Part shown: piece after piece, positions 8,703-19,008 of the stretch
Layout: every line of letters starts with the position of its first letter
Numbering within the stretch: position 1 is the stretch's first letter
Assembly: GCA_023404955.1 (NCBI GenBank)
Contig: JAEXZY010000007.1
Span: 1 to 64,000 of the forward strand
Direction of reading: 5' to 3'
DNA length: 64,000 nucleotides
DNA from: Actinomycetes bacterium
GTDB lineage: Bacteria; Actinomycetota; Actinomycetes; Mycobacteriales; Mycobacteriaceae
Translations under genes and position numbers: made by a program
The notes under the pieces: generated by a model
The model's database searches: none
Told to the model about the DNA's origin: nothing
What the model saw: the letters and a program-made list of their open reading frames with translations, nothing else

Positions 8703-9716
8703 TCAGGCGTCGGTCTCGTCGTCGAAGCGCCCGAGGACGCGCTCGAGGAGGTCCTCCATCGTGACGATCCCGACCGGCCCGGAGGGCCCGTCGACGAGGG
8801 CGAGCTGGGCACGCTCGCCCCGCAGCACCGAGAGCGCGTCGAGCAGCGAGAGCCCCGACGCGACGCGGACGACCGGGGTGGTCACGGTGGTGACCGGCGC
8901 GTCGGGCAGGGCCCTGACGATGTCGCGCACGTGCGCGAGACCGACCGGACGGCCCTCCTCGGTGACGACGAGCCGGGAGCGCCCGGACTCGCGTGAAACC
9001 GCCTCTGCGTCGGCGCACGAGGCCGTCGTCGGCACCCCGACGACCTGCTCGATCGGCACGACGGCCTCGGCGACCGGCGTCGTGTCGAGGGCGATGGCCC
9101 CGGCGAGGACGCGGTGCTCCGGCTCGGCCAGCTGCCCGTGCTCGTGGGCGCTGGCGAGGAGCAGCTGCAGCTCCTTGGGGCCGTGCACCTGGGCCAGCTC
9201 GTCGACCGGCTGGACCCGGACGAGCCGGAGGCACGCGTTCGCCATGGCGTTGAGCAGGCTGAGCGCCGGGCGGACCACCCACGCGAAGCCGCGGAACGGG
9301 AGCGCGAGGAGCACGGCCGAGCGCTCGGGGTGGGCGATGGCCCACGACTTCGGGGCCATCTCGCCGACGACCATGTGCAGGAACACGACGATGCCGACGG
9401 CGAGCACCACGGCGATCGGGTAGGCGGCCGCCTCCGGCAGGCGCAGGAAGGTGAACACCGGGGTCAGCAGCTCGGCGACGGCCGGCTTGGCGAGCGAACC
9501 GAGGCCGAGGGTGCACAGGGTGATGCCGAGCTGGGCGCCGGCGAGCATGAGGGAGAGCTCACGGGAGCCCTTGACCGCCGAGCGGGCGGCGACGCTGCCC
9601 TTCTCGGCGAGGTCCTCGAGGCGGTGCCGCTTGCTGGCGACGAGCGCGAACTCGGCGGCGACGAAGAAGGCGTTGAGGACGAGCAGGAGCAGCGAGACGA
9701 GCAGGGCGGTGGTCAT
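8703..9716 (-). CDS. CNNM/DUF21 and CBS-domain membrane protein (hemolysin C family), short form
   Basis: 337 aa. Residues 1-~190 are a CNNM transmembrane domain with four hydrophobic stretches, including the family GEMAPKSWAIAHPER stretch. Residues ~200-330 hold a pair of CBS domains that bind adenine nucleotides. The C-terminal CorC/HlyC domain of longer members is absent. Relatives mediate or regulate Mg2+/Co2+ efflux. The ATG overlaps the upstream paralogue's stop by 4 bp, so the two are co-translated and may form a heteromer. Confidence 0.9.
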   Translation of the reverse strand: MTTALLVSLLLLVLNAFFVAAEFALVASKRHRLEDLAEKGSVAARSAVKGSRELSLMLAGAQLGITLCTLGLGSLAKPAVAELLTPVFTFLRLPEAAAYPIAVVLAVGIVVFLHMVVGEMAPKSWAIAHPERSAVLLALPFRGFAWVVRPALSLLNAMANACLRLVRVQPVDELAQVHGPKELQLLLASAHEHGQLAEPEHRVLAGAIALDTTPVAEAVVPIEQVVGVPTTASCADAEAVSRESGRSRLVVTEEGRPVGLAHVRDIVRALPDAPVTTVTTPVVRVASGLSLLDALSVLRGERAQLALVDGPSGPVGIVTMEDLLERVLGRFDDETDA

Positions 9717-11242
9717 CGGTCGGCCTCCGTCCGCTCGACGGCCGGGCCGCGGTCGGCATCGTCGGCGCCCAGCTCCTCGAGGTCGGACATGAGGTCGAGC
9801 ACCTCGACCCGGACCGAGGAGGGCACGTGTCGCTCCACCGCCTCGACCGTGACGCGCACCGAGACGGGCACGCGACGCGGCTCGTGGTCCTCACGGTCCT
9901 CGCGGCCGTCGCGCCCGTCGCGCTCACCGTTCGACCCGGGATCGACTGCAGCAGATGCGCTCCCGTCGTCGCCGCCCGGGTCGTGCCGCCGGTCGGCGAC
10001 CTCGCGCCTGGCCTCGAGGACGACGACGTCACCCGCGACGGCGGTGCGGCCGAGGTGCTCGAGCACGAGCCCGCTCAGCGTGGAGTACTCGTCGCCGCTC
10101 TCGAGGCGCAGGCCGGTGGCGGTGTCGAGCTCGTCGAGCCGCAGGTGGCCCGGCGCGAGCCAGGCGTCGTCACCGGCGTCGGCGACGCCGGCGGGGACGG
10201 CGTCGTCCTCGTCGAGGATCTCGCCGACGACCTCCTCGGCGATGTCCTCGAACGTGACGATGCCGGCGAAGCCGCCGTGCTCGTCGACGACGACGGCCAG
10301 CTGCCGGTGGTCGGCGCGGATCTGCTCGAGGACGCGGGGCAGCGGAGCGCTCGTCGGCACGACGGTCGGCTCGGAGACGACCGACCCGATGCTCGTCGTG
10401 GCGCGCAGCGACGGCTCGACAGCGAGCACCTCGGCGATCCCCGCGACACCGACGATGTCGTCGCCGTCGCGGCCCGTCACCGGGAAGCGCGACCAGCCGG
10501 TGTCGAGCAGCTCGACGAGGCGCGTGACCGGTTCGGCGGCCCGGACCGTCGTGACCCGCACGCGCGGCGTCATGACGTCGCCGGCGTCGAGCTCGCGGAA
10601 GCGCAGCCCGCCCTCGAGGACCTCGGAGAGGTCGTCGTCGAGCAGCCCGCCGGCGTGCGACTCGTCGATGATGCGGGTGAGGTCCTCGGCGGTGGCGCCG
10701 TGCTCGAGCTCCTCGACGGGCTCGATGCCCACCTTGCGCAGCAGCGTCGTCGAGGCACGGTCGAAGAGGCGCACGAGCGGGCCGGCGAGCGTGAGGTAGA
10801 CGAGCGTCGAGCGGCTCAGGGCCCGGGCGAGCGGCACGGTGCGGGCGATGGCGAGGTTCTTCGGGGCCAGCTCGCCGAAGACCATCTGGACGACGGTCGA
10901 GAAGACGAGCACCGCGGTGACCGACAGGCTCAGGCGCGCGGCGTAGGACATCGACGGGTCGAGCAGCTCGGCCAGGCCGGCCCCGACGAGGGGTTCGGAG
11001 ACGTAGCCGACGAGCAGGGCCGTGACGGTGATGCCGAACTGGGCGGCCGACAGCGTGAACGACAGCTGGGAGGTGACGCGCAGCGCGCGCTCGGCGGCGG
11101 CGTCGCCGTCCTCGGCGAGCTGCCGAAGGGCGTTGCGGTCGACGGCGACGTAGGCGAACTCCTGGGCCACGAAGTAGCCGGTCGCCGCGGTGAGGGCGAG
11201 GATCAGCAGGACGCCGAGGGCGATGCCGAGAAGGGTGCTCAT
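9713..11242 (-). CDS. CNNM/DUF21, CBS and CorC_HlyC-domain membrane protein, long form
   Basis: 509 aa. It has a CNNM membrane domain (~1-200), two CBS domains (~215-345) and a CorC/HlyC transporter-associated domain (~355-430). A hydrophilic tail very rich in Asp, Arg and Gly begins near residue 430 and looks like an insertion before a conserved-looking C-terminal end. Family members are tied to Mg2+/Co2+ homeostasis. A small inverted repeat (CACCACCC at 11248-11255 with GGGTGGTG at 11264-11271) lies directly before the start and contains the G-rich ribosome-binding region. Confidence 0.88.
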   Translation of the reverse strand: MSTLLGIALGVLLILALTAATGYFVAQEFAYVAVDRNALRQLAEDGDAAAERALRVTSQLSFTLSAAQFGITVTALLVGYVSEPLVGAGLAELLDPSMSYAARLSLSVTAVLVFSTVVQMVFGELAPKNLAIARTVPLARALSRSTLVYLTLAGPLVRLFDRASTTLLRKVGIEPVEELEHGATAEDLTRIIDESHAGGLLDDDLSEVLEGGLRFRELDAGDVMTPRVRVTTVRAAEPVTRLVELLDTGWSRFPVTGRDGDDIVGVAGIAEVLAVEPSLRATTSIGSVVSEPTVVPTSAPLPRVLEQIRADHRQLAVVVDEHGGFAGIVTFEDIAEEVVGEILDEDDAVPAGVADAGDDAWLAPGHLRLDELDTATGLRLESGDEYSTLSGLVLEHLGRTAVAGDVVVLEARREVADRRHDPGGDDGSASAAVDPGSNGERDGRDGREDREDHEPRRVPVSVRVTVEAVERHVPSSVRVEVLDLMSDLEELGADDADRGPAVERTEADR

Positions 11243-11394
11243 GCGATCACCACCCCGGTGAGCGGGTGGTGGGACTGGGGCGGCCGGACGGCGTCCGGCG
11301 AGGGACTATGGCCCTCCTGGGAGCCGTCGCGGGACCCGCGCGACTCGTGCCTGGTGTGTGATCGCATGGGGTCGATCCTAGGTGACGGCGCGGC

Positions 11395-11715
11395 TCAGGA
11401 CGGTGTCGTCGAGCCGGCGCTCGCCCCGAGGCGGGCGGCGGCCTGGGAGATCTGGTGCGCCAGCTCGACGTCGAGCTGGGTCAGGCCGCCCTCGGAGTGC
11501 GTCGAGAGGGCGAAGGTGAGGGTCGTCCACCGGATGTCGATGTCGGGGTGATGGTCCATCGACTCCGCGTCGGCGGCGACCTCGCCGACGAGGCGGATGC
11601 CGGTCGGGAAGTCGGGGGCTGTGAAGCTGGCCCGGATGGTGTCGCCGTCGCGCGTCCAGTCGGGCAGGTCGCCCAGCTGCCGCGTGATCTCCTCGTCGTC
11701 CAGTCGTCGTGCCAT
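11395..11715 (-). CDS. Pterin-4a-carbinolamine dehydratase (PCD/DCoH)
   Basis: 106 aa. The ATG at 11715 gives the family length. The signature includes the active-site MDHHPDIDIRW segment near residue 54 and a downstream Thr-His and Asp spacing typical of the family. The enzyme dehydrates 4a-hydroxytetrahydrobiopterin, regenerating the pterin cofactor of aromatic amino acid hydroxylases. In many bacteria without such hydroxylases its role is unclear. It is divergent from the Nudix gene, with 73 bp between starts. Confidence 0.9.
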   Translation of the reverse strand: MARRLDDEEITRQLGDLPDWTRDGDTIRASFTAPDFPTGIRLVGEVAADAESMDHHPDIDIRWTTLTFALSTHSEGGLTQLDVELAHQISQAAARLGASAGSTTPS

Positions 11716-11788
11716 CAGCCCAGTCAACCCCGGTTCGGGTCCGCGTGGCCGGAGTGCGCCCCGGGAATGTGGCACCATCGACGTCGCC

Positions 11789-12238
<450 letters not shown>

Positions 12239-12325
12239 CGGTCCCGTTTCATCCCCTTTTGTCCTGCATCACCCGGCACGTCCGGTGGTCGGAAGCACCG
12301 CCCAAACCCTGAGAGACTGTCCCTC

Positions 12326-14266
<1,941 letters not shown>

Positions 14267-14280
14267 GGCAGGCGCGTCGT

Positions 14281-14286
14281 TACCCT
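14281..14286 (+). promoter_or_regulatory. -10 box TACCCT for a leaderless lpqW transcript
   Basis: TACCCT ends 7 nt before the GTG at 14294 and no Shine-Dalgarno site is present. This is the spacing expected if transcription starts at the start codon. Confidence 0.5.
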
Positions 14287-14293
14287 GTACAGC

Positions 14294-16201
14294 GTGCCGA
14301 CGACCGCCCGCCGTGTGATGTGCTGCGGGGCCGCGGTGATGGTGCTGGCATCGGGCTGCACCGTGAGCCCGCCACCCGCGCCGCAGAGCACCGACACCAC
14401 GAAGTCCACGGCGCCGCCGCCGACGAAGGCGACGCAGATCATCATGGCGATCGATTCGATCGGCCCCGGTTTCAACGCGCACCTGGTCTCTGACCAGTCT
14501 CCGGTCAACGCGGCGATCAGCTCGCTGGTGCTGCCGAGCACGTTCCGGCCGATCCCCGATTCGCGCACCCCGACCGGCTCGCGCTGGGAGATGGACCCCA
14601 CGCTGCTGGACTCTGCGGAGGTGACCAGTCAGGACCCCTTCACCGTCACCTACAAGATCCGCCCCGAGGCGCAGTGGACGGACAACGCGCCGATCGGCGC
14701 CGACGACTTCTGGTACCTGTGGCGGCAGATGGTCAGCCAGCCCGGAACGGTCGACCCCGCGGGCTACGACCTCATCACCGGCGTGCAATCCGTCGAGGGC
14801 GGCAAGACGGCGGTCGTGACGTTTTCGCAGCCCTATCCGGCGTGGCGGGAGCTGTTCCACAACATCCTGCCCGCGCACATCGTCAAGGACGTGCCTGGCG
14901 GGTTCTCGGCGGGGCTGGCGCAGGCGCTGCCGGTGACGGGCGGACAGTTCCGGGTGGAGAGCATCGATCCGCAGCGCGACGAGATCCTGCTGGCGCGCAA
15001 CGACCGCTACTGGGGCAAACCCGCTGTCCCCGACCTCATCCTGTTCCGCCGGGGTGGTGCGCCTGCGGCGCTGGCCGATTCGATTCGCAACGGCGACACC
15101 CAGGTTGCGCAGGTGCACGGCGGATCCGCCGTGTTCGCGCAGCTGTCCGCGATCCCCGACGTGCGGACAGCCCGGATCGTCACCCCGCGGGTTATGCAGT
15201 TGACGCTGCGGGCGCAGCGGCCCGCATTCACCGACGCCCAGGTGCGCAAGGCCGTCCTCGGCTTGCTCGACGTGGACCTGCTGGCCGCCGTCGGAGCCGG
15301 GGATGACAACACCGTGACACTGGCGCAGGCCCAGGTCCGTTCGCCGTCGGACCCGGGCTATGTGCCGACCGCGCCACCGGCGATGACGCGCGACGAGGCC
15401 ATGGCCCTGCTCGGCGAGGCCGGATACCAGATCGAAGCCCCGACCTCGACACCGACGCCGACGTCCACCCCGCCGCCGCCTGCCACGCCGGAGAACAACC
15501 GCGGCCAGCTCGTCAAAGACGGCGAGCCGCTGACGTTCGTGCTGGGCGTGGCCGCCAACGATCCGACCTCGGTGGCGGTCGCCAACACCGCGGCCGATCA
15601 GCTGCGCAGCGTCGGGATCGCGGCGTCGGTGTCAGCCCTGGACCCGGTGACGCTCTACGGCGAAGCGATGACCGACAACACCGTCGACGCCGTCGTCGGC
15701 TGGCATCAGGCCGGGGGTGATCTCGCGACCGCCCTGGCGTCGCGGTTCGGGTGCCCCGCCCTGGAGGCGACCGCCGTCCCCACCACCGCGCCGAGCGCGT
15801 CGACCACGTCGTCACCGACCACGACCACGCCGACCACGCCGACCACGACTGGGTCGACCAGCACCACCGCCACGTCCCGGCCCGCATCGCCCACGACAGC
15901 GACCAGCCCCGTCCCCGCGCCGGAGACCGGTCAACTCGTCCAGGCGCCGAGCAACATCACCGGCATCTGCGATCGCGGGATCCAGCCCCGGATCGACGCG
16001 GCCCTGCAGGGCACCGCCGACATCGGCGAGGTGATCGACGACGTCGAGCCGCGCCTGTGGGACATGGCCACCGTGCTGCCGATCCTGCAGGACACCACGA
16101 TCGTCGCCGCCGGCCCGAGCGTGCAGGGCGTCAGCCTGACCGGTGCCGTCCCGGTCGGGATCGTCGGCGATGCGGGGCAGTGGCTCAAGCTGCCGCAATA
16201 G
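14294..16201 (+). CDS. lpqW: LpqW, family 5 solute-binding-like lipoprotein controlling PIM/LAM synthesis
   Basis: 635 aa with a GTG start 27 bp after typA. The lipobox ASGC ends at Cys22. The body is a family 5 substrate-binding fold (DppA-like) with no permease nearby. In mycobacteria LpqW is known to direct flux between phosphatidylinositol mannosides and lipoarabinomannan at the cell membrane rather than transport peptides. The position after typA matches Rv1165-Rv1166. Two low-complexity inserts stand out: a Thr/Pro run near residues 378-396 and a long Thr/Ser/Pro stretch near residues 492-550, which could be a linker open to O-mannosylation. Confidence 0.88.
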   Translation: MPTTARRVMCCGAAVMVLASGCTVSPPPAPQSTDTTKSTAPPPTKATQIIMAIDSIGPGFNAHLVSDQSPVNAAISSLVLPSTFRPIPDSRTPTGSRWEMDPTLLDSAEVTSQDPFTVTYKIRPEAQWTDNAPIGADDFWYLWRQMVSQPGTVDPAGYDLITGVQSVEGGKTAVVTFSQPYPAWRELFHNILPAHIVKDVPGGFSAGLAQALPVTGGQFRVESIDPQRDEILLARNDRYWGKPAVPDLILFRRGGAPAALADSIRNGDTQVAQVHGGSAVFAQLSAIPDVRTARIVTPRVMQLTLRAQRPAFTDAQVRKAVLGLLDVDLLAAVGAGDDNTVTLAQAQVRSPSDPGYVPTAPPAMTRDEAMALLGEAGYQIEAPTSTPTPTSTPPPPATPENNRGQLVKDGEPLTFVLGVAANDPTSVAVANTAADQLRSVGIAASVSALDPVTLYGEAMTDNTVDAVVGWHQAGGDLATALASRFGCPALEATAVPTTAPSASTTSSPTTTTPTTPTTTGSTSTTATSRPASPTTATSPVPAPETGQLVQAPSNITGICDRGIQPRIDAALQGTADIGEVIDDVEPRLWDMATVLPILQDTTIVAAGPSVQGVSLTGAVPVGIVGDAGQWLKLPQ

Positions 16202-16211
16202 CCCCCATCGG

Positions 16212-17420
16212 CTATGTGGCGGTGACCCGGCGCAGCCGCGTCAGGCCGTGTGCCGTGAACGCCGCGAGCGCGAACACCGCGAGCAACCACATCGGCGGCC
16301 GCGCCAACTCCCAGACGAACAGCGCCGCGAACAGTGGTGAGCGCTGCGTGATCGCCAGAACCCCGGCCGCGCAGGTCAGCGACACCGCGGGTACGTGCAG
16401 CGTCGCACCGGCCCATGCGTTGAGGGCCAGCGCCACCACCGAACCGGCGGCCGCTCCCGTCGCCAGCGCCGGGGTCAGCAGCCCGCCGACCGCGCCGGCG
16501 CGCAGGAACGCCGCCGACAGCAGCGGTTTGAGCACCAGGATGGCCGCGGCCGCACCGAGGGCGAGGCCGCTGTCGACGCTGACCTCGAGGACACTGCGCC
16601 CGTTGCCGGGCAATTCGGGCAACCAGATCGAGCAGACCCCGGTGAGCAGTCCGGCCGCGGCGATCGCCGGGATCAGGGCCGGTGAGGCCGCCGCCGTCCG
16701 GGATGCGGTCACCCGGGTGAACGCCCATCCGACAGCCAGTGCAAGCGGCGCCAACACCACGGCCAGGAGAGCGAACAACGGCGACAAGTCGGCGGTCGGC
16801 CAGGTCAGCGGATGCTCCAGGTGGGTGACCGGCGCCGCCACCGCAACCGCCAGGCTGGACGTGATCAGCGCGGTACCGACCGCGCGAGGATGCCAGGTGC
16901 CCAACAGGATTCGTGTCGCGAAGAGCGCGCCCCCCAGCGGCACGCTGTAGACCGCCCCCAGTCCGGCACCGGCCGCGCATGCGAGCAGGATGCGGCGGTC
17001 CTGCGCGGTGAGCGCCCAACGCGAGGTGCCGAGATCCCCGAACGCCACCGCGAGCTGACGCGGTGCACCTTCGCGGCCCAGCGACGCCCCCGTCCCGACG
17101 AGCAGCACCTGCAGCGCGGCGTCGCCGGTGAGCGCCCACCGCCGCACCGGTTGTTCCCCGGCCCCGGACAGGGTGGGGACGGAGGTGCGGCGCCGCAGCA
17201 GCCACCAGCCCGTGCCGGCCAGCGCGCCCCCGAGCATCGGGCCGAGCGCGCGACGCCAGTCGCCGCTGTTCTCGACGCCGGTGAGCAGCGAGCCGAAGCT
17301 GTAGCGATAGGTGAGGTGTTCGATCGCGTGCAGCAGCAGCGTCGTCGCGGCACCGGCGACGCCGGCGAGCAGGCCGATCACCACGATCGCGCAGCCGAAC
17401 TCGATCCTGCGGCGGGACAC
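16212..17420 (-). CDS. ClC-family chloride channel/antiporter
   Basis: 402 aa with about ten hydrophobic segments. The ClC selectivity-filter motif reads GASLGREGAPRQ near residue 113, and the second conserved segment appears around the GGLLTPALATG stretch near 325. Like other short bacterial ClC proteins it lacks cytoplasmic CBS domains. The family moves Cl- or F- in exchange for protons, or as a channel. It converges on lpqW with 10 bp between stops and is divergent from mshB, a 61-bp gap that must hold both promoters. Confidence 0.88.
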   Translation of the reverse strand: MSRRRIEFGCAIVVIGLLAGVAGAATTLLLHAIEHLTYRYSFGSLLTGVENSGDWRRALGPMLGGALAGTGWWLLRRRTSVPTLSGAGEQPVRRWALTGDAALQVLLVGTGASLGREGAPRQLAVAFGDLGTSRWALTAQDRRILLACAAGAGLGAVYSVPLGGALFATRILLGTWHPRAVGTALITSSLAVAVAAPVTHLEHPLTWPTADLSPLFALLAVVLAPLALAVGWAFTRVTASRTAAASPALIPAIAAAGLLTGVCSIWLPELPGNGRSVLEVSVDSGLALGAAAAILVLKPLLSAAFLRAGAVGGLLTPALATGAAAGSVVALALNAWAGATLHVPAVSLTCAAGVLAITQRSPLFAALFVWELARPPMWLLAVFALAAFTAHGLTRLRRVTAT

Positions 17421-17481
17421 GAGGCGAATCTAAGCCACACCTCGCGTCGGTGGCCGGCAGTCGGGCGGGCAAGCTGGGCGT

Positions 17482-18336
17482 ATGGAGACGCCGCGGCTGT
17501 TGTTCGTCCACGCCCACCCTGACGACGAGACCCTCACCACCGGCGGCACGATCGCCCACTACTGCGCGCGCGGTGCTCAGGTGCAGGTGCTGACGTGCAC
17601 GCTCGGCGAGGAAGGCGAGGTGATCGGCGACCAGTGGGCGCAGCTGGCCGTCGACGCGGCCGACCAGCTCGGCGGTTACCGCATCGGCGAGCTCAGCGCC
17701 GCGCTCGCCGCGCTGGGGGTGGACCGGCCCCGATACCTCGGCGGCGCCGGCCGGTGGCGGGACTCCGGCATGGAGGGGACGCCCGCCCGGCACCGGCAGC
17801 GTTTCGTCGACGGCGACGTCGACGAGCAGACCGCAGCTATGGCGGCGGTGATCGACGAGCTGCGCCCGCACGTCGTCGTCACCTACGACCCGCAGGGTGG
17901 TTACGGCCACCCCGACCACATCCACGCCCACCGCATCGCGACGGCCGGCGTCGCCGCGGCCCAGTGGCGAGTGCCCAAGGTGTATTGGAACGTCATGTCG
18001 CAGAACGCGATTCGCGACGGGCTGGCGGGGTTGTCGGGACTGCCCGCGCACTGGGTCACCCTCGACGCCGACGCGCTGCCGCTGATCGGATTCGCCGACG
18101 ACACGATCGACGCCGCGCTCGACGTCAGCGCGCACCTGCCCGCCAAGCTGGCCGCGCTGCGGGCGCACGCGACCCAGGTGCAGGTGGCCCCGGACGGGAC
18201 CGCGATGGCGCTGTCCAACAACGTCGCTCTGCCGGTGCCTGCGGTGGAGCACTACGTGCTGGTCGAGGGGGAGGCGGGGGAGCGCGACCATCGGGGGTGG
18301 GAGACCGATCTGCTGGCCGGGCTGAGCCTGGGGTGA
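17482..18336 (+). CDS. mshB: MshB, GlcNAc-Ins deacetylase of mycothiol synthesis
   Basis: 284 aa. It is a LmbE/PIG-L family zinc deacetylase. The N-terminal HAHPDDE holds the metal-binding His12 and Asp15, and a GHPDH motif in the middle of the protein supplies the third ligand. Segments such as TCTLGEEGEVIGD and LGGAGRWRDSGM are shared with M. tuberculosis MshB (Rv1170). It removes acetate from N-acetylglucosaminyl-inositol, the second committed step to mycothiol. A weak -10-like CAAGCT lies 6 nt before the ATG, hinting at a leaderless mRNA. Confidence 0.95.
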   Translation: METPRLLFVHAHPDDETLTTGGTIAHYCARGAQVQVLTCTLGEEGEVIGDQWAQLAVDAADQLGGYRIGELSAALAALGVDRPRYLGGAGRWRDSGMEGTPARHRQRFVDGDVDEQTAAMAAVIDELRPHVVVTYDPQGGYGHPDHIHAHRIATAGVAAAQWRVPKVYWNVMSQNAIRDGLAGLSGLPAHWVTLDADALPLIGFADDTIDAALDVSAHLPAKLAALRAHATQVQVAPDGTAMALSNNVALPVPAVEHYVLVEGEAGERDHRGWETDLLAGLSLG

Positions 18337-18353
18337 GAGGGAGCAGTACGGGG

Positions 18354-18359
18354 TACGCT
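18354..18359 (+). promoter_or_regulatory. -10 box TACGCT before the 35-codon small gene
   Basis: TACGCT would start transcription near 18366. That leaves a leader of about 29 nt with the purine-rich GGAAGGGAA just before the ATG at 18395. Confidence 0.4.
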
Positions 18360-18394
18360 GCCCCTGGTCGGTTCGACGCGCGGAAGGGAAGCCC

Positions 18395-18502
18395 ATGGAT
18401 CCGGATCTCGATCCCAACCTGCAGCACTGGCAGGACCGCCTCGACAATCTCCAGTGGGTCATCGGGTCCCTGGCCTCGGTTCTCGACAGTATCCCGACCT
18501 GA
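18395..18502 (+). CDS. Possible 35-aa acidic small protein
   Basis: ATG to TGA, 35 aa, with Asp- and Leu-rich composition and a DPDLDPNLQHWQDRLDNLQW start that could form an amphipathic helix. A strong purine run GGAAGGGAA lies 4-12 nt before the ATG, and a TACGCT -10 box sits upstream of that. It overlaps the start of the Rv1171-like membrane protein, which suggests translational coupling. No family is recognised. It could also be only a leader ORF for the membrane protein. Confidence 0.5.
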   Translation: MDPDLDPNLQHWQDRLDNLQWVIGSLASVLDSIPT

Positions 18503-18924
18503 CATCCTCCGCATCGCCGGTATCCGACCGGTTGCGCTGGTTCGTGCTCGCCGTCCTCACCGTCGACGGTGTGCTCTCGGCGCTGATGGCTGTCTTCTTC
18601 CTTCCGCTGCGCGTGGGCGGCGTGCCCGTCCCGATCAGCGCCGTCCTCAGCGGGGCGATGAACGTCGCCCTCGTAGGGGTCGCGATGAGATGGACCACCT
18701 CCACGCGACTGGCGGCCGCCCCGCTCTGGGCTTGGCTAGCGACCGTACTGCTGTGCACGTTCGGTGGTCCCGGTGACGACATCGTCTTCGGCGGCGTCGG
18801 GGTGATGGAGTACGCGTCGGTCCTGCTCATCGCCGTTGGTGCGCTGCCCGCGGGCTGGCTGCTGACCCGGCGCCGGGCGGCGTCGGAACGGACCGGGGCG
18901 GGCCCCGCGACGTTCCGCCGTTGA
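18454..18924 (+). CDS. Rv1171-like small membrane protein
   Basis: Up to 156 aa from the GTG at 18454, which lies inside the preceding small ORF in another frame. The first ~25 residues look unlike protein, so the real start could be later. From residue ~27 there are four hydrophobic segments, followed by a basic tail (LLTRRRAASERTG). It sits between mshB and fbiC exactly where Rv1171 lies in M. tuberculosis. Function is unknown. Confidence 0.7.
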   Translation: MGHRVPGLGSRQYPDLTSSASPVSDRLRWFVLAVLTVDGVLSALMAVFFLPLRVGGVPVPISAVLSGAMNVALVGVAMRWTTSTRLAAAPLWAWLATVLLCTFGGPGDDIVFGGVGVMEYASVLLIAVGALPAGWLLTRRRAASERTGAGPATFRR

Positions 18925-18925
18925 C

Positions 18926-18931
18926 TACTGT
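18926..18931 (+). promoter_or_regulatory. -10 box TACTGT for the fbiC leader ORF
   Basis: TACTGT is followed after 7 nt by the ATG at 18939, so the mRNA probably starts at the first codon of the small uORF rather than at fbiC itself. Confidence 0.5.
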
Positions 18932-18938
18932 GGCCGGT

Positions 18939-18980
18939 ATGCCAGCCGCTGTGGTTTCAGAATGTGGGACGCGCGGATGA
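18939..18980 (+). CDS. Possible 13-aa leaderless leader peptide upstream of fbiC
   Basis: The ORF reads MPAAVVSECGTRG and stops 28 nt before the GTG chosen for fbiC. It is out of frame with fbiC. The ATG is 7 nt after a TACTGT -10 box, which would make it a leaderless uORF, a class that is actively translated in mycobacteria. A regulatory role for fbiC is inference. Confidence 0.4.
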   Translation: MPAAVVSECGTRG

Positions 18981-19008
18981 TCCGCGTCGACTCCGGGGTT
19001 ATGGGGAA

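Noticed and set aside
15770..15945. Possible minisatellite in lpqW
   Set aside because: The DNA is rich in ACC and ACG codons but not an exact tandem repeat; it is kept in frame as a protein linker.
18921..18926. TTGACT as a -35 box for fbiC
   Set aside because: It overlaps the -10 box TACTGT, so spacing to that element is impossible and no other -10 fits at 17 nt.
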